Assembly: GCF_964355755.1 (NCBI RefSeq) | Contig: NC_092670.1 | Coordinates: forward strand, 25,409,795-25,473,794 | Length of the DNA stretch: 64,000 nucleotides | Reading direction: 5' to 3' | Origin: Antedon mediterranea | Taxonomy: Eukaryota > Echinodermata > Crinoidea > Comatulida > Antedonidae | Part shown: in pieces, positions 1 to 12,564 of the stretch | Layout: the number at the start of each line of letters is the position of its first letter | How positions within the stretch are numbered: the stretch's first letter is position 1 | Position numbers and translations under genes: made by a program | Notes under the pieces: model-generated | What the model was told of the DNA's origin: nothing | Databases searched by the model: none | The model's input: only the letters and a program-made list of their open reading frames with translations

Positions 1-955
1 GGTTGTATTTGAAAATATGATTGCTTAAAATTATAATTCTTCAATGAAATTACAAAAATAAACATTTCTTTTAAATGTTAATTTCAATTATTAATAATTA
101 TATCATTTTGTAAAAAACCAAAAATAAATATTACATCAATATTGATTCGGATAAATTGAATGAAATTATATTTGAAGAATGAAAGAATAATCTGTCATTA
201 ACTTAAATTGTGTATAAAATGTATTTATTTTATAACATGTTGGTATGTACTGTATAGCATTTAGATAAAAATAAAACACCATTCCATTTGGTCTACTCTC
301 TAGTCTAATTTGGCAGGTACACTATGGTAACAATGGACCAGCTTAGCCAGCCACTGTTAATTCAAATAATTTTAATCAGAGACCAAGCCTTAAGAGTACC
401 AAATAATATTGGTATTTATTTAATTTTTCTAGTTGTGTATTGATGAAAGTCACCTTGAAATTATAGCCAAAGTTATCAGATAGCTCGGAGTGCTTTTAAC
501 ACTTTATAGAATTTAGTTATAAACTTATTGTACATTTTGAATAAATCTAGTTTTGAAAGTTTGAAATCATTAGTCAATCTTTGTTTTTAATGTATTGTAC
601 TGGACACACCCTTTAGTGTATGTTCTAGACAGCAATTGGGCTTAATATTGGTAAAAAGATAAACAATTTGGCACACATTGCGTGTCATACTTATACTTGG
701 GCAAAATAAAATACAATAACTAGAGACTTCCTAACTCAGAATATCTGCTTTTTAGAATAATTAATATTATAAATAAATTATTTTTGATTCACTCTTTGCT
801 ATAAATATACAGTATAATAAATATATATATATATATAGTCTATATACTTAAAAAAAAATAAGATTATACAGTATAAATATTTATACTGAATTTCTGATAT
901 ACATTTGACAAGTAACAGACAAACTATAAAGTTGAGATAATTTGTTTTTTCTAAA
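1..955. other. AT-rich intergenic DNA, 3' side of the LRRC14-like gene
   Basis: No coding region is recognisable. On the minus strand an AATAAA hexamer (TTTATT on the plus strand at 415-420) lies about 540 bp beyond the stop of the LRRC14-like gene and is a possible poly(A) signal. A short (AT)n run lies near 820-840. Confidence 0.5.
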
Positions 956-2976
956 TCAAAGATTTGCATAATTTATTCCATAATCGGAGGGATCTACAAA
1001 CAAATCTCCATGTTCTTCATCTTTGATTTCTAAGTCAAACATGTCACAACAACCAGCTCTGTCTAATGCATCTTTGTATTTGGAGAGATCACGCGGAACA
1101 CCACCAATCCTAAGAGCTAAGTTGTATGCTTCATCACTTTCATCAATGCCCATTTCATCTCTTATTTCTGTTATCTTCATTTCGTTCATGCTCTTGATTG
1201 AAGCAAAAGCACACACCAATGGAACTTGTTCTTCTCTACCAAAATTATTAAACTGTACAGAAAAAAATTTAAGTTTCTTGAAACCTTTTGCAACTCTTGT
1301 CAGCATTGTCAGAGAATGCTCATGGTCTCCAAGAGAAGTGCCAGCTAATGTCAGTTTTATTAGAGAGTTACCGGATCTCAGTAGAAGATTCTCAAGACTC
1401 TGAATGTAAGATGAAAGGGCATTTCCACTTAAATCTAACACTTCTAGGTTACTAATGTCCATTGTATTTCCCAGAAAACTTAAGTCCCCAGCATTTAAGT
1501 AGCAACTGTCCAGTTTAAGAAGTCTAACTGGAGTTTTTAAAGGGCTGATGATGTCTAACATTCTTCCAGTAATTCTGTTATAGTTTAGACTTATATCTTG
1601 CAGTTTACGTAAGCTGGTGAAAACTTCCTTAAAGCACTTGCATAAACTGTCACCGTTGCTCAGCGTTAGATTAAACACATTATATGACAAGTCCAGACAT
1701 CTAAGGTTGCTCAGTCTGTCTAAGTGAGGCAGAACTTTAATTAAACCTTCATTTTTCAAATGGTTTAAACTTAAATTCAATCCTTGTGCTACCTATATAA
1801 TAAAAAAAACATTAATGTTATTTGTTATCTCAAAGAGGCTAGGATAATTTTGCTAATAAAAATGTCATTATTTGTAGACTACTTATAGAACAGACATACT
1901 GAACATTTTCAATTACACCAACAATGTTGACATTCATTAATTTATAACAACTTACATCATTTTTAAGATATTTTATTAACTTGATGAGTTTATTTTCCGA
2001 TAAGCCTTCTGCACTCAACTTTCCACATAACAATTCTACTTGCGATCCTTCAGAAAACTTCTTCATCGCCTTAGAAACAATTGAATAATTGTCTGCATCA
2101 ACTGACCAATCAAATATCACTCTTTTACCTACGATGACCAATCATGTAAAGTACTATAATATAAAGCTATGTCTACTGTCACTATAAACTTTATGTGACA
2201 AACAAAATGTGATGCTACCCATATATGGGCATATTACTAGCATATTTGGGCACATTACACATTTTTTGTCAAACTAGTTTGATAGTGTAGAAAGAGCTTA
2301 AGACAAATATTATGTTGAAACAAATCATAAATACAGTAAGCAACAGACATTACTACAGTAAAGTATGGAAAAGAAAGCTTATTGAAGACTTTAAAACATG
2401 ATTTGTGTGTCAGATTGATGGGTCAGATATACTTAGGGAGGATGGAATTTATTTACTATTGTACAATACCTGTACTCACATTGACTGTCTGGTTTGAATC
2501 CATTAATCATTGCCTGTAAACAGTTTTGCATTTGCAGACAATCTTTCAAAAAAAATAAAAGTAAAACATTGTTGAATATATTGTTACTCAAGATACACAA
2601 CATACAAATATGAATTGACTTTTGAGAGGTAGACAAATATTCCACAATTAAACTTACTAAGTTCAAATCCTTGTAGGTCAACAAATTTAACTTTGCAGCC
2701 TTCTACACCAACCACTACATTTAAAATGGTGATCACAATGTCATGCTTTATGCTACGCAATGAAAAATTCATGATTTTTACAACAGTACGCAAATTGAGC
2801 ACTTGATATGGCCAGCTGGAAATGAGCACTTTTGTGGCAGGAGTTTGACCATCACGAATGGCCACAGCAAGAAGAATTTGAATTAACTCTTGAGGAATGC
2901 TGACCACTGCTTCTTTGGTCATTTGGTAGTTGGATATAATTTTTGACGCACAACTATTTAACAATGAACAAACCAT
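956..2976 (-). CDS. LRRC14: LRRC14-like leucine-rich-repeat protein, four exons
   Basis: The coding exons on the minus strand are 2976-2658, 2542-2480, 2128-1956 and 1792-956. All boundaries are GT/AG with phases 1, 1 and 0, giving about 463 aa; human LRRC14 is about 490 aa. The N-terminal segment (residues 1-127) follows LRRC14 closely in layout: an IPQELIQILLAVAI helix, then SSWPYQVLNLR, then KVKFVDLQGF. The C-terminal half carries about six LRR strands, including LRCLDLSYN (~215), LQDISLNYN (~249), LEVLDLSGN (~301) and LKFFSVQFN (~359), and the protein ends YGINYANL. LRRC14/PRAME-type proteins are known as substrate receptors of cullin ligases or NF-kB modulators; that role here is inference. 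The ATG at 2976 is chosen because it aligns with the family N-terminus. It is head-to-head with sialyltransferase A, and a MITE sits in the intron between exons 2 and 3. Confidence 0.85.
2164..2299. mobile_element. 136-bp MITE, copy 1 (LRRC14 intron)
   Basis: The terminal inverted repeats read AAGCTATGTCTAC on the left and GTAGAAAGAGCTT on the right. Inside are GTGACAAACAAAATGTGATG and its inverted counterpart, around a CCATATATGGGCA core. A second copy of nearly the same length lies at 29312-29448. It is non-autonomous with no ORF. The superfamily is not determined; flanking TA/TAA suggests a short TSD. Confidence 0.75.
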
Positions 2977-3831
2977 TGCTCATATTTTGCTGAAATCTGA
3001 AAATAGAAATACTGTATGTCATTTTAATAACTGCTCTAAAATACATTGGGGGACAAAGGATTTTAAATGTATTAAAATTAAATTGCTCTGGATCCACCTG
3101 TATAATAATTAATACAGTATAATGTGATTGGTCGTTTATTATGATGGTGGATGCATGATCCAACATTTTTTTTAATGCCATAGCTGAAGATACGATACCG
3201 TATCCATATTTCTATTATTACCGTACCTTTAGTTTTTAGAAGTATGGATACAACACACAGTACCTAGCTAGGCCTACCGTATCTTTTTAGCCATAAAATA
3301 AAATAACGTTTTTTTAAAGAAAACATCTCTTGATTGAATATACTATGTCTCTTTGTCACATGAGGCGCGCCATATATATCAAAAAGTTTTTTTTCAAAGC
3401 TGCCGCCCAAATAAAATTTAACCCGCGGCCAATATCACATAATCGGCGACCGAAATGATAATACGCATTCTGAATACCGACTAGAACTAACAATATTTTA
3501 GGCCTCATCCAATTTTCACCTTCGAAATCAAACACATTCTTCAATTCATTACTAAATCCTTATTTCTGCATGCATAGCAGGTATTTAGTAACAGAGCTAC
3601 CTTGATACTGGACAATAAATCAGCTTTTATTTAGTAAAAATCTAGTTTATTTATGTCAGGTGTTTCGTGTCGTTGCATATTGTGCCACGGCCATTTTGGA
3701 AATTTGTGTCGAGTGTAAGGCACACGTTGCGTTTCATAGATGAAAACAAAAGTTCCCGACACCACGCACGCACGACGACCACCTATCACTGTCTCCTCCT
3801 TGTTCCGTGGGCCGACCGAGGTATACTTTTT

Positions 3832-4165
3832 AGGCCTAGGCCCTAGGCCTATCTATAAAAATATTCTTTTAAAAGGTAAACATTTGTCATTTTCAGTATT
3901 ATGGTGAGAGGTTTACAACTCCCTGGTTTAACCGTTTAGTTCAGGCTAGCCTAGTTAAGTAAATGACTAGTTTAGGCCCTAGCTAGCTAGGAGTAGTAGG
4001 CCTAAGTTCTAACTATTAAGGCCAGGTCTCTAGGCCTGTAAGTAGTAGGCCTACCTAGCTAGTTAGGTTAGGGGAGGGGTAGGCCTGGCTGCCTATGAAT
4101 GATAGTCTAGGCCTAGCTAGGCCTATAGTAGTTAGATAGTAGTAGGCTAGGCTAGGCCTTTTTTT
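3832..4165. repeat. TAGGCCTA-motif cluster upstream of gene A
   Basis: A dense, irregular run of AGGCCTA, CTAGGCCTAG and TAGCTAG words. A comparable cluster sits upstream of gene B at 28215-28450. Single copies of the motif are scattered over the whole window, so this is a local concentration of a genome-wide word. Confidence 0.7.
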
Positions 4166-4574
4166 ATAATACTTAATAGCAGCCTAATGGATGGGCTAGG
4201 TAGCGGCCTCCTAGCCTGTTTGAGGCTAGACCTCTTTATACAATCCTGGAGTCTGGAGAGAGGTACTGAGTCAATGTGTTGTGGGTTGTTATATTTTTGT
4301 TTAAACCATTAAATTGATATTATAATTAATTAAGTTGGTTTTCTTTCAGACTAATTGGTCAGACCTATGGTAGCACAAGAATGGAAGGTAGTTTTCGAAT
4401 GAGAATTTTATTTTAAAAATTCAATATCCTCAAAATTGCAACATCAAATTTTTTTTTACCAAAGTGGTTAGGATTCCGGCAGAATCAACGCAATTTATTG
4501 GTCAATTGAAAATCGCTCATGCATGCACATTTTTATAACCTCATGATCATGTACACGGTTTAACACCGATTTGT

Positions 4575-4665
4575 CCGACTGGTTGGCTGGCTTAGTGGTG
4601 TGGTACTGCGGCTATGGATGGGTCTAGTGGTTTTGTAGGTTCAATTGTAGGTTCAATTCTCGATC
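4575..4665 (+). repeat. tRNA-like (Pol III) sequence, probable SINE head
   Basis: An A-box-like TGGCTTAGTGG at 4588-4598 and a B-box-like GGTTCAATTCT at 4650-4660 are present, followed by AT-rich sequence. The A-B spacing of about 52 nt and the absence of a closing acceptor stem argue against a functional tRNA and for a degenerate tRNA-derived SINE. Confidence 0.4.
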
Positions 4666-4905
4666 AATTTTTAAATTTTATTTTAATTCAAAAAATTGTA
4701 TTTTATTGACCATCGTCTTTAGGCCTATCCATCATCGTCTTTACCCACCATTGCCTAGAGGGATGTTTTTAGGTTTTAGTTCTCAGTGGTTAGTTTCTGT
4801 CGGAATCTGGTACAATGGGTAGTTGAGTTCCGGTGCCAGAATCCTAACCACAGCGTTTTTTTTATTTATCAACTAAAAAGCTTTGTTTTTTTTGTAGTTT
4901 TTAGG

Positions 4906-7293
4906 ATGAAGTTACGCAAGCCGAAGATAAAATTCAAGCCAGCATTGTTCATTTGTCTCATTTCTGCTTCAGTAATGATGTACCTCATCATAGATATACC
5001 CATCTCATATCCAATACCGCATGGCTGCCAGTCGTAAGTAGTCTTGCTCTTCGAGATAATGATGTTAAATTTGACGATAAGGATAACAATGAGTAGATAT
5101 TTAACAAAGATGAGTGAGATGAAAAGTAATGGAGATGAAAAGTTGAATGATGATTAGAAGATTACAAAAAAGACAATTATTAAAATAATTGAATTATGAA
5201 GGTGATGATTTAAGGAACTATGTCAAATTACTAATGTCAGTTACAATTACTTCTTCTAGACCGGTTTATTCATTTATTTAGCAAGCTTTACTCATGTGAC
5301 TATTTCAGTGATTTCAAGTTAGACTACATTATAACAAATATGTTTGTCACAGTCAAAGATATAGTTACTGCAGTAACTGTCATAAAAGTAATTTTGACCA
5401 TTTGTTTCATATAGATTTACTTTGAAACTACCACCTGCTAAGAATAATTTGAACAGCACAGCAAAAACATGGATACCTAATTATTTAGCTGCAAGACAAA
5501 TAGGGTAAGACAGTAATGATTAAGTTTTGTTAAAACCATCCTCCATTTAATGATCAGTTGAACCAGGAGTTTATTTACTAAACTAAATTATCTGTATTAG
5601 TTAGGTGAATCAATATCTATGAATAAACTGGGTAGTGCAGTACTTGATTTTTAATAATTTTATGAATTGAATAATGTAGTTGGTATATGTTTTAACAGTT
5701 CAATATATATTTTTAGATTGTTTAAGCATGTGGACTTCTGTATATATTTATTTTTATGGATTCTGTACAAAAAGAAACATATATTTGCTGGGGTATAATG
5801 ACAAATCTATGTTGTTATTTGGCAAGTTTTGTAAATCAGATGTTATTATTATTTTGTATTATATTTCCACAGTAAAATGACATCAAGCTGCCTGCCACCT
5901 CATAGTACATTATTAATATATGCTGCAAATAATTCTGTAAACGATATCGATTTTAAACAAGGCTTTAACCCTGTAGAATATATATCTTTTTTATATGACG
6001 GCAAGAGTGGTACACCTACAGACATGTCTGCAAACTTTGACCGAATAAATCGGCAAAAACATTGCGCTATTATTGGCAATAGTGGTATTCTTTTAAACAG
6101 TAGCTGCGGAAAAGAAATTGATAATAATCATGATTTTGTTATGCGTTCAAATTTTGCACCGATTGAGCAGTATTTGGGAGATGTCGGCGTGAAAACGAAC
6201 CTTACCGTAATCAACATTGAAAAAATCTGGCAAATATCTAGTATTTTATCAACAGGAAATTTCAAAGACCCTTTAGCAAAAACTATGTTACGTCGGTTAA
6301 AGTTTTTAAATGACTCTGTAGTGTGGTATCCAAAAGGAGCGAGATTCCGTTTTTATGTGAGAGCAAAATTACAGTTTATTGCGAGACAGTTGAAAACAAA
6401 GTATCATATACCACTCAGAATAGGGTACAGTTGGAGAAACCTGGAAGCATTGATAAAATGGTAAGTTTATTAAAAAACTCAAGCATGGTTTCCACTGGTC
6501 TCACAAACAGAAGAGATTAACTTAGTGCAAACTCATATAGTAGGACCCAATCTAATCAATTTTGCTCTGATGATCAATAACATATTGTTAATTCTATGTC
6601 TCTATTCAAGAGTTTTAATACATTCACCAGTCTGCGGTCCATGGGTGATTGTTAATTTTTTTTCATACTGTATCTTTGTTTAGTTCTGTATATAAAGAGT
6701 TTTTTGATTATGTTAAATTTTTATATGTACAATGATTACGAAATAAACAATAAATGAAATAAAAAAACGGAGTGTTTGAAGGGGTGGATGCTCAGCTACG
6801 GATAGCTGGGTTCAGATTTCATGATGACAAGATGTTCAGCGCCACTCCCAAAGTCTTATTTCAAGACTGTTTGTCGAGGACAGTGACAGTGTGTAACTAA
6901 ACAAATTAATTAATTAAAATAGAAGATTGTTTAAATCAGTATGGTTGTAATCAGTTTGATTCAAATCAGTATGGTTGTAATCAGTTTGATTCAAATCAGT
7001 ATGGTTGTAATCAGTTTGATTTAATTTTTAGGTTCTGGGGTATGGAAGAATACTACACTACAACAGGGCTAAACATGTACACTGTTGCAACAACATTCTG
7101 CGATCAGATCACCCTTTATGGTTTTTACCCCTTCCACGTTGACAAGCACAACCGAAGAATTCCGCACCATTACTATGAAGATATTCCCTACAATTATGTA
7201 AACAAAGTGCATTCATTTCACGAAGAGTTTGACCGCCTCACAATCTTACATGGTATAGGTGCGTTGCGACTTGTAACTGACCGTTGCCAATAA
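4906..7293 (+). CDS. Alpha-2,8-sialyltransferase-like protein A (GT29), four coding exons
   Basis: Exons are 4906-5033, 5415-5504, 5873-6460 and 7032-7293, all GT/AG and all introns phase 2, giving about 355 aa, as in vertebrate ST8SIA. It is a type II Golgi protein: a basic tail (MKLRKPKIKFK), a membrane anchor at ~12-30, a variable stem, then the catalytic domain. The L-motif starts at CAIIGNSGI (Cys137) and includes SSCGKEI and DVGVKTN. The S-motif is TTTGLNMYTVATTFCDQI (~278-295) followed by TLYGFYPF. The VS region has HHYYED and the HxxxxE motif HSFHEE (~329-334). The C-terminal Cys is in TDRC. All four cysteines of the two family disulfides are kept; the usual RCN of the L-motif is RSN. 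Its role is transfer of sialic acid from CMP-Neu5Ac to sialylated glycans; acceptor and ST8SIA subtype cannot be told. The ATG directly follows a splice acceptor, implying an upstream non-coding exon. Confidence 0.9.
5363..5378. repeat. 16-bp perfect palindrome in intron 1-2 of gene A
   Basis: AGTTACTGCAGTAACT is a perfect palindrome. Closely related AGTTACTGCAGTAAAT words recur in the tandem duplication 3' of gene B (31735-32055). Confidence 0.6.
6933..7021. repeat. Three-copy 30-bp tandem repeat next to the last splice acceptor of gene A
   Basis: Three nearly identical 30-bp units containing AAATCAGTATGGTTGTAATC end about 10 bp before the splice acceptor (AG at 7030-7031) of the S-motif exon. 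They occupy the normal branch-point and pyrimidine-tract position. Confidence 0.85.
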
Positions 7294-9868
7294 TAAGATA
7301 ATTAAATTGTGTTAGAGAAGTACTAGTAGCTGTCAACCAAAGAAGTATTATAATAGTATCAGAAAGATTATTTTCAACATGCTAGCACAACTTCATTACA
7401 CATTTTAGTTCTGTTATCAACGTGCGTCACATGATGTAGAGCAAAGAAGAACGTAATCCATATTTTGTTTTTTGTTACAAAAATCGTATTGTAACATTTA
7501 GTACCATACTTGTGTGAATGTCCACCTTGTTGTTCAGATAACTAGATGATTTTATAGCCTACAATACAAGACCTTACTCACCTACATATCAGGCCTGCTG
7601 TACATTTACACGTCCACTGTATAGCATGCACATGCTGTTTCTTCACAAATTTATAACATTACAATGAAATATTATATTTATATGGTATTTTACACATTCC
7701 AAAAATAATTTAGTTTAATGATTATTTAGTGATAAATCTGCTTTAGCCTAGAATGTTAATCTATCAAACCTATATTAATATTGTTTCACAAGTCCTTATT
7801 TTGATCCTACTACCCACCGTTGTTTCACAAGTCTTTAGGAGGGAGGGGACAAGTTTGACATGAAACGCCTATTAACAAATGGCTTCTAAAATGTATTAAA
7901 TACAGGTAGCTTTTGCACCATCCATCCTTGATCCTGCCGTTAAGTGCTAGAGGTACTTCCTTTTTTGTTTAATATGGTGTTGTTATTTTGTTATAGTTTT
8001 TATTTAATATAATTTCATCTGTGAATACAAATTATTATGACGTGATTATTTTAATTTATAAAAAAAAGCATTATTTAATGTAAAATTAATTTTTCTATTT
8101 ATATTTGATATGATTTAATAATAATATATCAAATTATAGTACTGAAATAAATTATTTATAAATAAATAAGATTATTAAAAAGAAAAGTTGTAGTGGTTGT
8201 AGCAATGAATGTGCTTCCAATTTGATGAATCGTCACAATTTGTGTATGGTGCGCCATATGTGTCATAATATTCCATGTAAATTTCAGAAAGTTGATTTAA
8301 TTCAATATGGTGTGCCACAAATAGGTTTCAACTATGGTATTTAAAAAAAATTATATTTATATATACTGTGAGCCACAATATACAAAAGGTATAAAATGTT
8401 AGTCCTATGTTCGGCTGCATCATGAATTTGGTGTCAGATGACTGAAATGCACTGTAAGTTCAAGTAGCCTATTCTGTAAATCGGCAATAACAAAAAAAAT
8501 CTAATTGATCTGATAATGATTCTTACCCTTTGAGCATTCTGTATTAGTTGTTACGTTATGCTTAATTGTGTATATGAGTGGCATTATTTATATTAGTTTA
8601 AATATTAAATTATTAGTCAAATTATACTATGTAATCTTACAATAAGCTTTGATTAGTAAACATTTTAATATTATAATGTACAAACTTATGATCTATATGT
8701 ATGGAATGTGTTTAATAGTACCCTGTTGGTTAGGGTTATCCCTGTTGTTCACCTTATTGTGTCTTATGAGTGGTCTGACTTTTATTAAGAATTTCTTTTG
8801 ATTGCGATTGGTTAGATTGTATGACTGGTATTCTATTTCATTCTGTGTAATTCCTAAAATAACTTATATATGTTTTCAATTAATTTATAATTTAAAAAAA
8901 TGTCTTATTTAATATAGAATGATAAAATATATTTTGTATGAATGAACATATTTCTTTTCAAAAAATGATTAATATTTAAGAGATTTTTTATTGAAAGTTT
9001 ATTGTAATAAGCGTAATATTGATAATGTAAATGAGAATATTAAATTTCTGTTATTTTATACAATATTTTTATATCAATAATTTTACTGCAATGAGGGTTT
9101 TACATCTACTAATTAAAACATAATTTAATAAATGTTATGGGATTTAAACATTATCAATGTGCTGTCAGGTATTTTTTTATTCATAATCTAAGGCATGGTT
9201 CGTGAACTTTTGCTTTCAAGGATTGATTGAATTAAATTCTTCATAGAGATATTTTCACTATAATATCTCTATGGTTTATTTGACTTTTTTTCTTCTTCAC
9301 CATCATTAAATCACCAAGCGCGCGCGATATAATGGTTCAATGATAATAACAATAACAAAATAAACAATAACAGCAACAGCAAATAACAATAATGATAATA
9401 ATACTAATAACAAAAATAATAATACTGTAGGCTGGCTAATGGTACAACATGTAGGCCTACTGGTTTTCAAACACATAACTAATGATATATTGTAAGGAAA
9501 AGAATTTTACAATGTGCATTTCAGAAAATATAAACAAACATTTAATAATATTTTGACCGTATTTTTTCGCATAAACGCCCCGGTGATTTTATTGTTCAGG
9601 AAGAGGGGTATATAATATATATTTTATTTTTATATTATGTATATTTTGGGTGTAATATAGTAACATGTATAATAAAATAACCCCTAAATTAAAAAAAGTA
9701 CAACGCAATTAATATCAAAAAGTGATAAAATACAGTAAAAATTCTACGGCTATCTAAAATTTCAAGCCCTTTTCTTACAATGTTGCCGTCTGTTTTTGGT
9801 AAGTTCTAAATCGATATTCATCAATATTTTCATAATCCGTCAGTTTTCAACTCTAGACCTATATTAGA
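7294..9868. other. AT-rich intergenic region without recognisable genes
   Basis: No coding or RNA gene is seen. The first AATAAA downstream of gene A lies at about 8146-8151. Elsewhere it is simple AT-rich sequence with a short hairpin near 9245-9275 (AGAGATATT/AATATCTCT) and AAC/AAT-rich patches near 9340-9420. Confidence 0.5.
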
Positions 9869-9872
9869 CATC

Positions 9873-9920
<48 letters not shown>

Positions 9921-10110
9921 TTTATTGAACATACGCCTTTAAATCGGCGGCACACGTTCTTCTGGACGGTGCGTTCTTACATACATTACATACATTAAGT
10001 TAGCCAGAAGGCTAAATAAAAGTAAAAGAGAAAATAAAAGAAAAAACATTTAAATGAAAGGAAACGAATTGTATAAACAGAAACTAAAGAGCAAAAAGTA
10101 CAATACTTAA
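9869..10110 (-). mobile_element. 3' tail of a LINE (minus strand) with (AAT)n
   Basis: An (AAT)n microsatellite is followed by TTTATTGAACATACGCC. Read on the minus strand, this is a 3' UTR ending in AATAAAGTTATTATT, the usual 3' end of CR1/L2-like LINEs. No coding part is attached. Confidence 0.5.
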
Positions 10111-10244
10111 CTTTGATGGAGTGTTATTATTTATTATTAGTATTATTATCAATGTTATTAATATGTTAATTTTAAAGAAAATATTATTAGACCTATTATT
10201 AAAAATGTCATTTAATTTAAATATTATATTGTTTATTATTATTT

Positions 10245-10920
10245 AGCGACACTAATGTTTACGAACTGCTAAAACGTAATCCAACACAAAACTATAAACG
10301 AAAAGTGGTCAACATCATAGGCAGGTTGTTCAAAGAAAAGAAAATCAACTACAGAGAGAAAGAATGGCTGTTTCCCACGGCTGAAATTGTACCTAGGTTG
10401 TATTGTCTTCCGAAGATACATAAACCAAATTGGCCATTAAGACCTATAGTAGATAACATCAACACCGTTTTTTACACCGTTGCACAATTCCTCACCAAAA
10501 TCCTGGGTCCGCTTGTCGGAAACACAGAACATCATGTAACTTACTCAGGAGAGTTGGCGAGTGAACTAAAAGAAATAATAGTCAAACCAAGTGAAACATT
10601 TGTCTCGTTTGACGTAGTATCTCTGTTTACAAAAACACCAGTAGAAGAGGCCCTCAAAGTTGTCGAAAATCGCCTAACAACAGATCCGACACTTCTGGAT
10701 AGAACTAAACTACATGTGACAGACATAATGGAGCTCCTCGGTTTAATTGTGAACACTGACCTATTTCTCGTTCAATGGTAACATTTATAGGCAAATACAA
10801 GGCATTGCTATGGGAAGCCCAATAAGTCCTATATTGGCGAACTTGTATCTAGAGTGGCTCGAACATCAAGCCATAAACACGGCACCCACTAACATCAAGC
10901 CTGTGTATTGGAAACGATAC
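10245..10920 (+). pseudogene. Penelope-like reverse transcriptase, N-terminal part, frameshifted
   Basis: The open frame begins with DTNVYELLKRNP upstream of the first usable codon and runs to a stop at 10779-10781. The following homologous block (YFSFNGNIYRQIQGIAMGSP) is in another frame, so a one-base indel near 10757-10760 breaks the gene. Fingers and palm motifs A (FDVVSLF) and B (AMGSPISP) are visible. Motif C lies beyond the 1.64 kb insertion. The copy is dead by both lesions. Confidence 0.85.
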
Positions 10921-12564
10921 ATAGTTGCCATTTCTGGCATTATTATGCTTTTTGGCATTATTTAGAGGCCCACGGCATCTGGCATAATGCCGCGGCATTA
11001 TTTAGCCGTTTTTAGCATAATCTGGCATAATTTTGTGTTTTTTGAACAACCAAAAAAATAATATACCACAGAACAAAAATAAAATATTTTGTTTAATCTT
11101 GCAATTTAATACATATCACCTTACACAATATCATATCGTACAAAACAGATCTGTTTGGGTTTTCCGTACAATAGTTCTTCCATCCTTTTGTTTCGGACTT
11201 AAATAGACTCTTCGGATAGGAAGGCTGCCCGAAAACTACCGTGTGTGCGATCTAAAGAGGCTAGCTATTGGCCAATTATGTTGCTCTATTTCAGAGACCA
11301 TGCAGGTTATTGGATCCCCAGATATAGAGACAATTGAACGAAAACATTATGAAAGGGGTTTTGTTGTTTCAGTTCATAATTATAAGTGGCCGCACCCCTA
11401 CCCCAACCCTTGAAATGGCAATTTCCAGTAACTAATTAGAAGCTCTAATTTTAAAAAGAATTTCTTCTAGCAGAATTTGTTTTCCATATTTCAAATTATG
11501 TTCCATTTGCATCGTCGTAGCAACTCTATTTTTCCAAATGTTCTTCACCTCTCAGCCCCAGTAGTGACCATGTGGGCGAGGTAATTTTTATTTAAAATTA
11601 AGTGCCATTTCCGCCCATCGAGCAGCTCTATTTTTCAATTTTTTTTACCTCAGCCCCAACCATGGTGGGGCTGAAGTCATGGAGACACTTAATATATATT
11701 TTTATTTCCTATTTTAAATTATAATTGCCATTTTCAAAGCTATGATGGGCTAAGATCCTGGAGGTACTAATAAATATATTTTTATTTCATATTTGAAATT
11801 AAGTGCCATTTCCGCCCATTGAGCAGCTCTATTTTCCCAAATTTTCTTACCTCAGCACCAGCCATGGTGGAGCTGAGGTCTTGGCGGACACTTAATATAT
11901 ATTTTGATTTCCTATTTTCAATTATAATTGCCATTTTCGAACTATGGTGGGCTAAGATCCTGGAGACACTAATAAATATATTTTTATTTCATATTTTAAA
12001 TTAAGTGGCATTTCCGGCCATCAGCATTAGTTTCAAAATTTTCTTATCAACCATGGTGGGGCTGAGGTCCTGGAGACACTTAATATATATTTTTATTTCC
12101 TATTTTAAATTATAATTGCCATTTTCTAATTATGGTGGGCTAAGATCCTTTCATATTTGAAATTAAGTGCAAAGATCGAGCAGCTCTCATATTTCAGCTC
12201 AAAAATTCTAAATTTCCATGGCTGTAACAGGTTTTTTTGGGGGGTGGGGGGAGAAGTATTCGTGGGTTGAGAAGTGTTCGTGGGTTGGTGTTTGTGTCAT
12301 TTGCAATTACCATTTTCGCACCCCAGATATTTTTAGAATTATTAGTTTTTACTCACAAAACTAAAAATACAATTTTTGAACGACATAGGGATACAATTTA
12401 GGCCCTATATTGTGTCAGTTGGGGTTTTACAAACGTTTATTAGACATACAACCGTTGGTGGCGCTGTTTAGGGCCACATTTTGGGGATCTGGCATTATTT
12501 TTCCCAATCTGGCATTATTTGAGACAGGATACGGCATAATTTAAATTTTATCGCTGGCAACGCT
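10921..12564. mobile_element. Non-autonomous TIR element inserted in the Penelope RT
   Basis: GAAACGATAC occurs at 10911-10920 and again at 12565-12574, a 10-bp target site duplication. The ends are ATAGTTGCCA and, inverted, AGCGTTGCCA (8/10). Both ends carry several subterminal GGCATTATT/GGCATAAT words. The interior (about 11590-12170) has roughly three 190-200-bp repeats containing TAATTGCCATTTTC. There is no transposase. The 9-10-bp TSD fits Mutator-like elements; hAT-like is the alternative. Confidence 0.8.

Larger units (their letters stand above)
2977..4905. promoter_or_regulatory. Shared upstream region between LRRC14-like gene and sialyltransferase A
   Basis: The two genes are divergently transcribed with 1.93 kb between start codons. 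A locally CpG-richer stretch at about 3660-3830 is the likeliest promoter area. It contains GGCCATTTTGG at 3689-3699, whose complement holds the YY1-like core AAAATGGC. Because the sialyltransferase start codon follows a splice acceptor (AG at 4903-4904), a non-coding first exon must lie upstream. A donor such as GAG|GTATAC at 3821 is possible. Transcription starts are inferred, not seen. Confidence 0.35.

Noticed and set aside
1023-1403. Plus-strand open frame of 126 codons
   Set aside because: Antisense shadow of the LRRC14-like last exon; no domain and no start context.
3356-3544. 62-codon minus-strand frame upstream of the LRRC14-like gene
   Set aside because: No homology to the LRRC14 N-terminus, which is already complete at 2976; possibly 5' UTR.
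6775-6900. tRNA-like sequence in the gene A intron
   Set aside because: A GGTTCAGATTT word resembles a B box, but A-box spacing and arms do not fit a tRNA.
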